A stretch of DNA of 64,000 nt from Phytopythium helicoides (taxonomy: Eukaryota; Oomycota; Peronosporomycetes; Pythiales; Pythiaceae), in the NCBI GenBank assembly GCA_024867545.1, contig JANFNE010000053.1, positions 124,001 to 188,000 on the forward strand, written 5' to 3'. The notes under the pieces were generated by a model that ran no database searches, was not told the origin of the DNA, and was given only the letters and a program-made list of their open reading frames with translations. Below are positions 21,316-31,538 of this stretch, piece after piece. Position 1 is the stretch's first letter. Each line of letters opens with the position of its first letter. The position numbers and the translations under genes are program-made.

Positions 21316-22143
21316 TTACGCGATGAGCTTCTGCGTCTCTAGCTGTGTGCCGAGCGCCACCGGCCACAGGTGCTGCGCCACCATGGTCCCCCAGAGCGTG
21401 TGGTCGCCCGTGGCGACGACCACGCCGACCGCCGACCCTTGCACCACGTGCGTGGCCATGAGCAGGACGTTCTCGCACTTGAGTGGATCCTCGTGAAGAT
21501 GAGCTGGCGGGGCGTCCGTCGTCACGCGCTTCCTGGCGAGCGAGCCGTCGCCCAGCTCCTCGCCTCCCTCCACTTCTTCCCCCGTGAGCACCGCCTGGTC
21601 GACCACGCAGTCGTCGGAGCACTCGACGACGCGCATGTCGGCGGCCACGACGTCCCCAGCCGCGAGCTCCACTACGTCGCCGTACACGAGGCTCATGGCG
21701 TCCATGCGCACCCTTCGACTTGCCACTTTGCCGCCTGCAAGCGCCACGCGGCGTCGCACCGTCGCCTCCCGCGGCAGCGCGGCCGAGAACGCGCGCATGG
21801 AGCTGGTGCGCAGCAGACAGGGCAGCAGGCAGCAGACCCACGACGGGCAGTTGACCGGCGGCGTCACGCGGTTGGCGCCGTAGAGCTCGCGCCGCGCCAT
21901 GGCCGCCGCGCGGTCGAGTCCTGTGGCCGCCTCCACGCCCACAGCCGCCGCCAGGTCCGCCGCGCTCGCCGGCTCCTGGTACTCCTGGGGAGGTTGGCAT
22001 TGTCCATACACACAGTAGGCGAGCGTTAGCGCCGTCAGGAAGGAAGGAAGGTGGCCGCCGCATCCATCTACCACCTTGAGCTGCTTCATGGTTGCTGCCT
22101 TTCTCGGGTTATGAGTGAGAGGAAGATATAGTGAACATTTCAT
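21316..22143 (-). pseudogene. Truncated Na+/K+-type (IIC) P-type ATPase
   Basis: ORF of 275 aa (ATG 22143; a second ATG at 22089). It follows the N-terminal third of Na+/K+-ATPase alpha subunits: a cation-ATPase N-domain (GLDRAAAMARRELYGANRVT, PPVNCPSWV), then the actuator domain (GDVVELAAGDVVAADMRVVE, DQAVLTGEE with the TGE motif, DPLKCENVLLMATHVVQGSA, VVVATGDHTLWGTMV). The first pair of membrane helices normally lying between these blocks is reduced to ~35 residues, and the protein ends before TM3. The phosphorylation motif DKTGT, the nucleotide-binding domain and all ion-binding helices are missing, so it cannot be an active pump. It may be a decayed copy or a short retained protein; the reading frame itself is intact. 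It is head-to-head with the TFB2 gene. Confidence 0.7.
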
Positions 22144-22226
22144 AATGTTATTGACTACCAGATAGTCACGTTGGTATCCGTAATGATGACCGGGTAGTCA
22201 CCAGATTGGTTGCCGCCTGGTGGATT

Positions 22227-22242
22227 GGCTCCATTTTGGGGA
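22227..22242 (+). promoter_or_regulatory. Weak candidate initiator of the TFB2 gene
   Basis: GGCTCCATTTTGGGG lies about 20-30 bp upstream of ATG 22258. It resembles the oomycete initiator (CTCATT core) but with CTCCATT, so support is limited. Confidence 0.3.
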
Positions 22243-22257
22243 TTGTGTACGGCGGCC

Positions 22258-23895
22258 ATGGACGCGTTCGACTTCCTCGAGACGCTGCCGAACGCGACGC
22301 TCGAGCGGCTGTACGAGGACCCGTGGGCGTGCCAGGCCGTGTTCCAGGCGCTGCCTGCGCTCGCGCAGCAGTTCGTGATGCGCCTGCTGGCCTGCGACGC
22401 GCCGGTGCCGCTGCAGATGCTCGAGCAGTGGGTGCTTCCGGTCGCGGGGGGTGGCGGCGGCATGCCCGCGGCCTTTGGCCACGCCATCGACAAGGTGCTG
22501 CTTTATTGGAGGGCTGTGTGGGTGCAGGAGGACAGCAGGGGCGGTTGCTGACGCGTGGTGGAGCAGTTGGTCGGACTGCGCGTCTTCCAGCAGGTGTCCA
22601 ACGACTCGTACCAGCCGCATCCGGCCTTCATCAAGCAGCTCAAGGTATCTTGCAGACGTATCGACCGCATGTCTCGAGGAGCGGCTTCTCATTTGTGAAT
22701 GCGGACGACTGCAGTTCGCGCTGAGCAGCTTGGGAGGCTCGCCGTGGGAGAACAGCAGGCTGCGGCTCGGGCCGCCGCCCAAGGACGCGCGATTTTCGGC
22801 CGCGGAGCTCGAGCGGTACGCGCGCGCGCGGTGGGACTCGGTGCTGCACTTCATGGTCGGCTCCACGGCCGTGCAGGAGCCGCCGCAGTCGGTCGTGGAC
22901 ATCTTGCTGCGCACCAAACTCATGCGCCAGAGCGCCGACTCGCGCGCGCTGCACATTACCGACACGGGCTACGAGTTCATGCTCAAGGATATCCACGTGC
23001 AAATGTGGATCTTTATGCTCGAGTACATCCGCACGCTCGACAACACGGGCACGCTACGCCAGGAGGACATTTTGCAGTTCCTGTTCCAGATCAGCTACTG
23101 CCAGACCAACGAGTACTACGCCGTGGCCGACCTGACGCAGACCCAGCAGCTCCTGCTCGGCGATTTCATCGACTTTGGTCTGCTCTTCCGCCAACGCACG
23201 TCGTCAGACCGCTTTTATACGACAAGTCTTGCGGTGAATCTCATCTTTGGCGGATCCACGGGCCAGAAACGCTCGCTTGCGCCGTCACACGTGAGTGCTC
23301 GACTTCAGGTATTCATCGACTTTACGAATAGTGTTGATACAAATCGCTTGGTGATCAATGGCAGAGCCTTCGCGCGCACACGGACCCAAGACTGGCGACG
23401 CCTGCTATCGGCTCGGAGCTGCTTGTCGTGGTCGAGACCAACTTCAAGGTATACGCCTACACGAATTCGACACTCCACGTCGCGATGCTGTCCGTGTTTG
23501 TGGACATTGTGGCACGGCTGCCGAACCTTGCAATCGGATTCATCACACGCGAGAGTCTTCGCTCAGCGCTCATCCACGGCATTTCGGCACAGCAGATCTA
23601 CGACTTTTTGTTCAAGCACGCGCATCCCAACATGCGGCGCAACAACCCCGTCATCCCCGAGAACATTGCCGACCAGATTTATTTATGGGAGCGCGAGCGC
23701 AACCGCGTCAAGTTCATCGAGGGCATCCTCTTCGACGGCTTCAACACCAAGGAGGATTTCGAGCAGGTCCGCGAGTACGCACGCGACCTCAAGGTGCTCA
23801 CGTGGTCGGACCCGATCCACTTCAAGCTCGCCATCGCGTCCGCGGGCATTGACAATGTGCGCGCATTCATCCAGAACCAACTCGCGGGTCCATAA
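22258..23895 (+). CDS. TFB2: TFIIH core subunit p52 (Tfb2/GTF2H4), four exons
   Basis: Exons 22258-22494, 22567-22644, 22715-23290, 23365-23895 (473 aa; human p52 is of similar length), all phase 0 with GT-AG borders. The first intron was placed because only joining GAC-AAG to TTG-GTC restores the conserved AIDK-LVGLRVF segment. Strong family marks are LERLYEDPWACQAVFQALP, RWDSVLHFMVGS, ILQFLFQISYCQTNEYY, FGLLFRQRTSSDRFYTTSLA, VVVETNFKVYAYTNSTL, ITRESLRSALIHGISAQQI, FLFKHAHPNM, ENIADQIYLWERERNRVKF and a C-terminal DFEQVREYARDLKVLTW. The protein is the TFIIH subunit that anchors and stimulates the XPB/Ssl2 ATPase in transcription initiation and nucleotide-excision repair, in the nucleus. Confidence 0.95.
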
Positions 23896-23994
23896 ACCCG
23901 ACCAACCCGCTCGTGTTTCTCTCACTCCCTTGCTCGCTCTCCCTATCTACATTGGGCCTAGACGATCTAACGCACGCTAAAAGACTAACATCAC

Positions 23995-25995
23995 CTACAC
24001 AAAACTGGGCGGCGCCTTGTTGTCGTCGCCCGCATAATAGTAATACTGCTCGTTCCCGCTTCCGTCTGCGCTGGTAGCTGGGCTTGGAGGAACTGCGCCG
24101 GGGCCGGCGACCGCGACAGCTTTCTGCTTGGCGGCTGCGTTCTTGGCGTCCTGCAGAGTGCGCTGCAGCTTCGTCAGCACTTGCTTGCTGCTGGGGCGAC
24201 GTGCCGGCATGTACTCAGTGCATGCAGTAACGAGTTCTGCGATGGCAGGCATGCACGTTGGAGACAGGGTCGGTGAGAGGGCTCCCTGTGCGATGAGCTG
24301 CAAGATGTCCGTCTCTGGCAATGCTGACCGGTTGGCACGCATCAGGTCCGAGAACGGCAGCTCATGCGAGTCAATCTCGGCCATGAGGATTCCGAACGAG
24401 TACACATCCCCAGCATCGCGCGAGCCAGCAGACGCGCCGACAGTGTCGCGACCCAGCAGAGCCTCTGGTGAAATCCAGCGACCGGACCCAACAGCACTGT
24501 ACGCTAACCGATCGCGCTCTGACAAGAGTTCTCCCGCAGCGTTGCCGAAGTCGCTCCATTTGGCACGCAGCTCGTCCGAGAGCAAGACGTTGCGCGAATT
24601 GCAATTGCCGTGCGAAACAGGTGGGTGCATCGAGTGCAAATACACAAGCGCTCGAGCCAGATCGACAAGCATCTGCAGCTTGGCCACCGACCACATCCCC
24701 GAACCATGCTCCTGAGATTTTGCTGTGCGCTGCAGCCACTGGCGAAGGTCGCGCTGCGCCAAATACTCGGTAACCGCAACCAAATGGGTTTGCGGGGACC
24801 ACGCAACACCGATGAAAGCAGCGACGTTTGGATGCGAGAACTGTGCTTGACGACGTAGCTCAGCCCGCAGACGGTCATGACCTCCATTTGCATCGTTCGA
24901 CTGCCCATTCGCGCCACCTGGGGTCGTTGGTGGAACAAACTTGAGCGTGACGAGGCGAGGACGGTCGGGAGATGAATCAGAAGCGTCTCCTGAATACGCT
25001 GCGAGCCAAATCTCGCGAGGGTTTGAAGCAGAAGTCACGCTAGCTTTCCGAAGCGTTTGGCGCTTTTGCGACGCCGACAGCGTCAGACAGGTCTGCAGCG
25101 TGAACAGCCTGAAGTCGAGGCGCCACGACTGGAGCTCCTCTTCGACCCAGAAATTCGCACTCGACAGCTGCTGCTGGCCGCGAGGACCTGTATCAGCGCG
25201 AGGCGTGTTGTTTACCATGTCGATAGGGGCTGGAGAGCGCGCGAGCGATCCGCTGCTGCCTTCAAGAGTAGGGCGCTGGGTGTCGTAATCCGCGCTGTCG
25301 TGCTGACCGGCATTGTTGGCGTGCACGACGACCGCATCTGGGTTTACAATGTCAATGCTTCTGGCATCCTGCTCGCGCACCAGCCTCGGGTACGTCTTGA
25401 GGTAGTAGAAGAACAGCCCGAGCTTGTACAAAAAGTAGAGAAACGGTCCTGCCAGCGCCGCCATGACATACATGGACGTCTTTTCGCTGTCGCTGTCATC
25501 GCTGCCGCTCGCGTCGTCGCTGCCGCTGCCGCTCTTCAACCTTCTCTCCATCGCAAGAACCCCGTCCTGCCGGGGGCTCTCAACGCACATGAGCTCTCCA
25601 TCGACATCCAGAACCTGTCCCGCGCAGTCTTGCTCCCTCCAAGCCCCGACGGTCGCCACCAGACACTCGACCACGCACGTTCCGCCCTCCTCTCCCCCCA
25701 ACGCGACGCAAAAGTGCTCGTCGCCCTGCGCTTCGTCTCCGCACGCCCACCGCCGCGCGCTGCCTCCACCCTGCGCCTCGCTGAACGCGCACACGACGTC
25801 GCTGCGTCCGCAGCCGCGCGCACACCCGCGCGCTGTCCACGCGTCCAAAACGCCCGAAAACGCGCCGCACGCGCGCGTCGCCGATGCGCCAGGCGCGCCC
25901 GCAGCCGCCAGCGCCAGCGCCGCAACCACCGCGCTCGTCGGCGCCGCCCGCGCGCGCCACGGGCCGCCCTGGTCGCTCCGCGGGCGGCGCGGCAT
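23995..25995 (-). CDS. Receptor-like TKL-type protein kinase, probable pseudokinase
   Basis: Intronless ORF; the frame extends upstream only from a TTG, and ATG 25995 starts a signal peptide (Arg-rich start, then AVVAALALAAAGAPGASA), giving 666 aa. Order: signal peptide; Cys-rich outside domain (~12 Cys, residues ~42-145); Ser/Asp-rich linker; one membrane helix (MYVMAALAGPFLYFLYKLGL, ~175-200); a cytosolic linker; a kinase domain (~300-620). In the kinase part the beta3 Lys (VTLKF), the DFG (KWSDFGNA), WISPEALL and DVYSFGILMAEI are kept. The catalytic loop reads SHGNCNSRNVLL, so the HRD Asp is replaced by Asn and the following Lys by Asn, and no Gly-rich loop is seen. Phosphotransfer is therefore doubtful, and a scaffold or allosteric role is more likely. 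The tail is Ala/Ser-rich and ends with NEQYYYYAGDD. Confidence 0.8.
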   Translation of the reverse strand: MPRRPRSDQGGPWRARAAPTSAVVAALALAAAGAPGASATRACGAFSGVLDAWTARGCARGCGRSDVVCAFSEAQGGGSARRWACGDEAQGDEHFCVALGGEEGGTCVVECLVATVGAWREQDCAGQVLDVDGELMCVESPRQDGVLAMERRLKSGSGSDDASGSDDSDSEKTSMYVMAALAGPFLYFLYKLGLFFYYLKTYPRLVREQDARSIDIVNPDAVVVHANNAGQHDSADYDTQRPTLEGSSGSLARSPAPIDMVNNTPRADTGPRGQQQLSSANFWVEEELQSWRLDFRLFTLQTCLTLSASQKRQTLRKASVTSASNPREIWLAAYSGDASDSSPDRPRLVTLKFVPPTTPGGANGQSNDANGGHDRLRAELRRQAQFSHPNVAAFIGVAWSPQTHLVAVTEYLAQRDLRQWLQRTAKSQEHGSGMWSVAKLQMLVDLARALVYLHSMHPPVSHGNCNSRNVLLSDELRAKWSDFGNAAGELLSERDRLAYSAVGSGRWISPEALLGRDTVGASAGSRDAGDVYSFGILMAEIDSHELPFSDLMRANRSALPETDILQLIAQGALSPTLSPTCMPAIAELVTACTEYMPARRPSSKQVLTKLQRTLQDAKNAAAKQKAVAVAGPGAVPPSPATSADGSGNEQYYYYAGDDNKAPPSFV

Positions 25996-26970
25996 GCCGG
26001 CGTCGCCACTCTTCCTCGTCCTTTCTCGCCGGGGTTTCCCTATGTGACGGCAATGCGGCGGTTTCCGTGTCAGCACCTTATTTGGGCGAGGCACGACAAG
26101 CGCACACAAAAAAATGTGCGATATTTGGGTCGGAACTCACCTGGAAGCGCCGACGGCGTCGGCTTCCAGCGGCGGTCGGGGCTGGTGGACTCGCCTTGAT
26201 GGGCTCCGCTCTCGACGCCAACGAAATGAAATGAATGAGGCGTCAGCAGGTGGCGAACGGCGTGGGTGAACTCGCCTTCCTTCCCCCCTCGCCTGGAGTT
26301 TCCCGACCGCCATACGGATGGCAGTGACATGAGTGGACAGTATACAAAATGCAAGTACAGAGCAGTCAGCGCGGAGTGATTATTTGCCATTCGGTGCGAT
26401 GGCCGGTCTGCGCAGCTCCGCAGTGCCACGGTCCCATCGCCGCCTTTGCATCCATCGGTCCCCGCGGATTTGACACGCACGCCATGTGAAAGCAGCTTGG
26501 CCGCGTGTGGATTGAGAGCGATGCAGTGGATCGTTGGCGATGATTCGTTGGTTGGATATGATCCGGGGCTTTGCATGTTGGGAACGAATCACCTTCAGAA
26601 TGGTGGCAGAGCGAGGCGGGGGATGCAGTCGGCGCCAGCCGATGGGCTCTCTGATGCAGATAGAGAGACCACACATACACACAGAGCCTGTTTGCATTGA
26701 GTTGAGCAGCGCCGTCATCTTGGCTGACGCTCCTTGTACAACCGCATCACATCATAACATCCAGTTGATCGGTGACCAGTTTCAGTCGGTCATTCCGTCG
26801 CAATCGCTGTTGGCATCTTGATGTCGCATGGAGGCGTTCGGTCACTTGTACATACACGCGAAACCAACCCTGAATTCAAACACCTTCAACTCAACGCTCT
26901 GCAGTGCTGTACTGTCCACACTGCATTTGGTAAAAGTATGAGACGGTGACAGCGGCGCTGACTCACTCGT
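25996..26970. other. Intergenic, nothing recognised
   Basis: Between the start of the kinase gene and the 3' end of the Gln-rich gene, both on the minus strand. Only short frames without recognisable content. Confidence 0.4.
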
Positions 26971-28491
26971 TCACATGTTGTCCTCGTGCTGCGGCACCCA
27001 GCGGTTCTTCACCGGCAGGATGTGGCAGTTGATGCGCATCACCTTGAGCCCCTTGGTGACTTCCAGGTCCACCTGCGACCAGTTGTTGCGCTGGTCGGGC
27101 ATCGTGCACACGTGGCCGACCTTCGGCTGTCCGCAGCGGCCGCACTTGTACAGCTTGCGGCCAGCGTCATCAGCGCTAATCTTCTTCTTGCTGCTACCGT
27201 TGCTGTTCGCGGTCGTCGACGTGCCCATGGAGTTCACGCCCATCGCTTCCTGGTTCATCTGCTGCAACTGCTGCTGGAACTCCTCCTCGGGAACCGACAG
27301 GAAGCTCAGGTTCATCTGGGACATATCCATCGACAAACCCGAGGAACGAACAGGCCGGCGCGAGCGCGGCGGCATGCTGCTGCCCATCGATGATCTCCGG
27401 TTGTGAAGCGATCGCGCGGCGCCGCTAGCAATCTGTGGCGGCACCTGGAAGCCAAACTGGTTGCCGTTCATCGCGCCATTAGCTTGCACAATGCCATTCC
27501 CTGCGATGCCCATCATTCCCTGCTGTGGGTGGAGCTGCTGCTGCTGCTGCTGCATCAACGTCGACGGGTCGTGGAAGCCTCCGAAAGGGTTGGCAAATGG
27601 CGATGGCGCCCCCACGCCCATGCCGTTGGTCCCCATAGGAGACAAATTCGCCATCGGCGGCGGCGGCTGCTGTTGCTGTTGTTGCTGCTGCTTGGTCTGC
27701 TGCGCAAGCATGCGGAACTGGTCTAGGTTGTGCAGCAAGTCGACCGGGTTCGAGTTGTGGCGCGCGTGGTGGCTGGCAGTCGGCCGCTTGCGCTTCATCT
27801 TGAGCTCGTTGACGCCCTCCTGGATGCGCTGCGCGCGGTACGCGACCATGTTCTCGCGCTTGCCGACCGCAATGCCCGTGACCGGCAGCGCGCTGCTGTC
27901 AACCAGCGGCGACTGCATGGCGTCTGCAGACGTCGCCGCCGCGCCGTTGGTCGGCAGCTCCGACCACGAGAGCTCCTGCAGGAACTCGTCCATCTCCTGG
28001 AATCCCTGCGCCTGCTTGTCTGCGTCCTGCGCAAATCCCACGGGCGAGGTGACCTCGACGGGCCCGATGGGGACCGTGGGCGGCATGCCCATCATGAGCG
28101 AGGGCCGCTGCTGCGCCTGGCCGTTGGCGTCCAGCATCATGGCGGCCGTGACCGCAAAGTTCTGGATCACGTCCGGGTTGGAGCGCACGCGCTTGTGCTT
28201 GTGCTGCGGCGCCACGCGGTAGCGCACGCCGTCCGCGCCGCCAGCCGTGGGCGTTCCGTTTGCGCCGAACGAGAAGGCCAGCGGCGCCAGCATGTCGCCG
28301 CCGCTCTTCTCGCCGAGCAGCTCAGCCTCGAACAGCGTCTGGTCGTTCATGTCGCCTGGCGCCGCGTTCTCCGCGTCCTGCGCACCTTCCGAGCCCAGCG
28401 CGGTGGTCGTCGGGTCGCCAAGGAAGCTGTAGTCGATGCCCAGGCCCTCGAACAGGTCGCCGCCCGCCAGGTGCTGCTGCGCCTCGGCCAT
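26971..28491 (-). CDS. Gln-rich protein with C-terminal CGRCGQPKxGHxC zinc motif
   Basis: Intronless ORF of 506 aa from ATG 28491. The N-terminal half is acidic and disordered; a basic patch follows (ELKMKRKRPTASHHARHN, likely nuclear-localisation type), then Gln tracts and Pro/Gly/Met-rich low-complexity sequence, then a Ser/Arg patch, and near the end KLYKCGRCGQPKVGHVCTMP, a compact CxxC...HxxC zinc-binding motif. The last ~40 residues (WSQVDLEVTKGLKVMRINCH, ILPVKNRWVPQ) look folded. The same motif type occurs at the ends of nuclear regulators in protists, as far as I recall. A transcription-related role is an inference from composition; no DNA-binding domain was identified. It lies upstream of the Myb gene on the same strand. 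Confidence 0.75.
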   Translation of the reverse strand: MAEAQQHLAGGDLFEGLGIDYSFLGDPTTTALGSEGAQDAENAAPGDMNDQTLFEAELLGEKSGGDMLAPLAFSFGANGTPTAGGADGVRYRVAPQHKHKRVRSNPDVIQNFAVTAAMMLDANGQAQQRPSLMMGMPPTVPIGPVEVTSPVGFAQDADKQAQGFQEMDEFLQELSWSELPTNGAAATSADAMQSPLVDSSALPVTGIAVGKRENMVAYRAQRIQEGVNELKMKRKRPTASHHARHNSNPVDLLHNLDQFRMLAQQTKQQQQQQQQPPPPMANLSPMGTNGMGVGAPSPFANPFGGFHDPSTLMQQQQQQLHPQQGMMGIAGNGIVQANGAMNGNQFGFQVPPQIASGAARSLHNRRSSMGSSMPPRSRRPVRSSGLSMDMSQMNLSFLSVPEEEFQQQLQQMNQEAMGVNSMGTSTTANSNGSSKKKISADDAGRKLYKCGRCGQPKVGHVCTMPDQRNNWSQVDLEVTKGLKVMRINCHILPVKNRWVPQHEDNM

Positions 28492-29009
28492 CGTCCTGCC
28501 TGCCTTCTCCCGCCTTCGCGTCTAACCGCCTAGGTTAGGGTGGGTAGGTGCATTCTTTTGGTTATGTGGACCACGTCGTTTCTGAATTGACTGGAATTTT
28601 GTATAGAGCACTGTTAACGCAGGAAGTTTAGAGCCGGCGGGACGGGAGTTTTTTTGGAATCCATCAAGCTGCGGTCGACCGAATGTGGCCAAGATCTGAT
28701 ATTTGGGTCTTGATTGCACATTTCTTGGAGCGCTTACAACCGGACAGAGAGATCGGATCGGCTTGACCAGCTTGAACACGCTACGCTGGCTATCGTGCAT
28801 CAAGACGCCACGGACATGACGTCATGGTTTTTTTTTGTTGTTGTTGGTCTCTTCATGTGCTTGGCCGTGACGAATAATCAAGACGTGGAGTCTGCGATGA
28901 GCGTTCATGGGTGCACGGAGGCATGTTGGTTTGTTCATACTTGTCAAAATACACACTGCTACGTTACGTGGGCTGCTTCCCGCTCCTTCATACACACTTC
29001 TCCTACCCT
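28492..29009. other. Intergenic, nothing recognised
   Basis: Between the end of the Myb gene's last exon and the start of the Gln-rich gene. A run of GTT triplets near 28840 is the only simple repeat. Confidence 0.4.
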
Positions 29010-31467
29010 TCACCGAGGTGTTGCCACGAGCTCCATCTCCAGGTCTCCACCCAGCAGCTTGGCGAACATGGCGGCGTCCTCGTCCGTGCCAACTACCGGC
29101 GACATGACGAGACCGAGAGAGGTCCCCAAGGTGTGGTTGCTCATGTTCTGCTCCTGTTGGCCCAGCCACACGTCGGTCAAATTCCATCCTCGGTTTCCCC
29201 GGTCGGAGCTGACTGTCGTGCCGAGCCGTGCCGTCCATCGAGCGATCGCTTGATCGGGCCGTGGTGGTGTCGGTCGAGCGTTGGCCGGGGAGTCGCCGCT
29301 TAGAACAGAAACTCACTCACCTGGAGGCTCAGGGGGCTAAGCTGCGAGTCCTGCTTCGGGTACGACGGATCCCAGAAGGCTCCACCCTGCGCGTTCTCGC
29401 CTATCCGGGCCATGCCGTCAGTAATGTAGGCGTCGCCATTCGTGCCAGCGTGCGGGGAATGGTCTTGGGGCACAGAGCCGTCGTGGTGTGCAGGAGATGC
29501 CGCGTCGCTACCGACAGATGGACGGTAGTAACGCGGGTCTGCGTATCCGGCAGCCGCGTAGTCAGCTGCGGGGTCGTACTGCGGGTAGGCGCCGTACCCG
29601 GCCGTGTACATCTGGTCGTGAACTGGTGAGTGCTCGGTCATGCCCATCATGCCCATCTGTGGCGGGACCATGAGGCGTTGGTTGTACGGCTCGGCCTTGA
29701 GCCCGTCGTCTGTCAGCACGTGTCCAGGCTGCTGGAGCTGGGCTTGCTGCTGCTGCATAAGTTTCTCGTGCAACCGCATCTGCTGGAGCTGCTGCTGCTG
29801 CTCGAGCTGTTGCTGCGCTTCGATGTTCTGCTGCTGAAGCGACTGCTGCTGCGCCAGCAACTGACGCATGAGCTGCGGGTTGTTGGCGTACGCCCCCATC
29901 GCAGCGCGAGCCTGCTGCTGCTGTTGGGCAGCTTGCTGGTTCTTCTTGTTGGCGGCATGCGACGCCGCAGCCTTCGAGGGGTTTTGCTTGAGGGACTTCC
30001 AACGAATCTTGACCGAGTCTTCCGTACGGCCCTTCAGGAGCGTCGAGATCTGCGACCACTTGTTGCCCAGTCGCAGTTGAGCCGCAATCACAATTGCGTC
30101 CTCCTCTTCCGTGTACGGTCCCTTGTTGATTGCAGGATCCAAGTGGTTCTTCCAGCGCTCACGGCACTGCTTAGGCGTGCGACCGGGGATGCGGTCAGCG
30201 ATCTGGCCCCAGTTGTTGCAGCCCTGCGTCACCAGGTACTCGAGCACTTGGTCCTCCTCGAACGACCAGTGGCCCTTGACGAGGCCCGGCTTGAGAACCT
30301 TGCGCCACCGCTGAAGGCACTGCGCGTGGTTGCGGCCAGGCACAAGCTCCGCAATGGCCTTCCAGTTCTTCTCGCCGTGGATGCGCACCGACTCCCGCAG
30401 CGCCGCGTCTTGGCTCTTGGTCCAGCGCTTGGTGGTCGGCGCATCGGGGTCATCCTCCTCCGGCGCACCGTTGTTGTTGTTGCTCGACGTCTCGGACGGA
30501 GTAGAGGTCGACGACAGCATGGACGTCATGGAGTCGGGGGCCGGTTCCTGGTCCGAGCGCGTGCGCTGCAGCGGCTTCTGCTCGTCCGTCATGAGCTGCC
30601 GGAAGCTCTGCGGGCGGTCGCGCTTGATGGTGTCGTCCTCGTCGTCCTCCTCGTTCACCGTGGGCTCCTTACTGCTGAGCAAGTAGCCCTTCTTGCTGAT
30701 CTCGAGCTGGCGCAGGTTCATTTCCGAGTCGCTAATGTGGGCGTTGCCCAGCAGCGCGCCGACCTGCGAAATGTCCTCCTTGGTGATGGTCACCGAGGAG
30801 GACGACAGCGAGCGCGAAACCGACGGCCCGGCGCCGAGTCCGGCAAGCGCCGCGGCCGTGAGCCCTCCGTTCGCGCCATTGGCCGCGTTCTCCTTGCTGC
30901 AGTAGGGGGGAGCATCACACGCACACACCAGTTAGCGTCCATGGAGCACTCCATCGCGTAAGACAGGGCGACGTACGATCCGACAATGGCGTTGGACGAG
31001 TGGAATCGGTTGGCGCCAGGGTTGAGCATCTTGACGCGGTTCTTGGCTGCAATAGAGAGGCAGTGGCGTCAGCGGTGTCGGCTCACAATCTCTCGTGACG
31101 GCGCCATCTCACCATCAAGCTCCTGCTTGCGCTTGAGGAACGACTCCATGTCCTTCTCCTCCTTGGCCTGCACCTCTCGCAGCTGCTCCTGCTGCAGCGC
31201 GAACTTCTTGCGCAGGTTGAGCAGAAACTTCTTCTTGCCGTCGACCGTCGACTCGGCCATGGCCTTGATGACGCGGAACTGCTTCTCGTCGCCCAGCTTG
31301 TCCACGTAGCGGCACAGCTCGCCGCTCTCGCTCGGCGACAGGCCGCTCAGCGACTGCAGAAAGAGCCGCGAGGCCTCGGCCGGCAGCGACTGCAGCAGCT
31401 GCGCCAGCAGGTCGCCGAACGCCGCGGCCGACTCCTGCTCGCTGGTGGCGGCCGCCTCCTGCGTCAT
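29010..31467 (-). CDS. R1R2R3 Myb transcription factor, four exons
   Basis: Exons on the minus strand: 31467-31113, 31046-30977, 30896-29321, 29153-29010 (714 aa), phases 1, 2, 0. The third exon could be read 21 nt further into a stop (TAA at 29300), but CAG|GTGAGT at 29321 is a consensus donor and the next exon gives a well-formed acidic tail (EQNMSNHTLGTSLG ... MFAKLLGGDLEMELVATPR), so splicing is preferred. Exon 1 encodes a helical, coiled-coil-rich N terminus (FALQQEQLREVQAKEEKDME). Three Myb repeats lie at about residues 295-445: RWTKSQDAALRESVRIHGEK, GHWSFEEDQVLEYLVTQGCN and GPYTEEEDAIVIAAQLRLGN, each with the spaced Trp/aromatic residues. A Gln/Met-rich region follows. It is a nuclear DNA-binding regulator, close to c-Myb-type three-repeat proteins. 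ATG 31467 is the first ATG; the frame upstream offers only a GTG. Confidence 0.9.
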
Positions 31468-31522
31468 GGCGGGCGGGTAGGGGACGGGGCTTGGGGGCGC
31501 GCGGGGGCTCGCGGCGGCGCGG

Positions 31523-31538
31523 GGATTTTCCGGAATGA
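31523..31538 (-). promoter_or_regulatory. Candidate initiator of the Myb gene
   Basis: GTCATTCCGGAAAATC on the minus strand fits the TCATTCC core followed by an A-rich flank, as in the CRN promoters of this window, and lies about 57-72 bp upstream of ATG 31467. Confidence 0.5.

Noticed and set aside
21370..22029. 219-codon plus-strand ORF
   Set aside because: Antisense to the P-ATPase fragment, Arg/His-rich, no recognisable domain.
25057..26199. 380-codon plus-strand ORF
   Set aside because: Shadow of the receptor-like kinase gene in GC-rich sequence.
27730..28533. 267-codon plus-strand ORF
   Set aside because: Antisense to the Gln-rich protein, Arg/Leu-rich composition typical of shadow frames.
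29630..30961. 443-codon plus-strand ORF
   Set aside because: Shadow of the Myb gene; Leu/Arg-rich antisense of Gln/Glu-rich codons with no domain.
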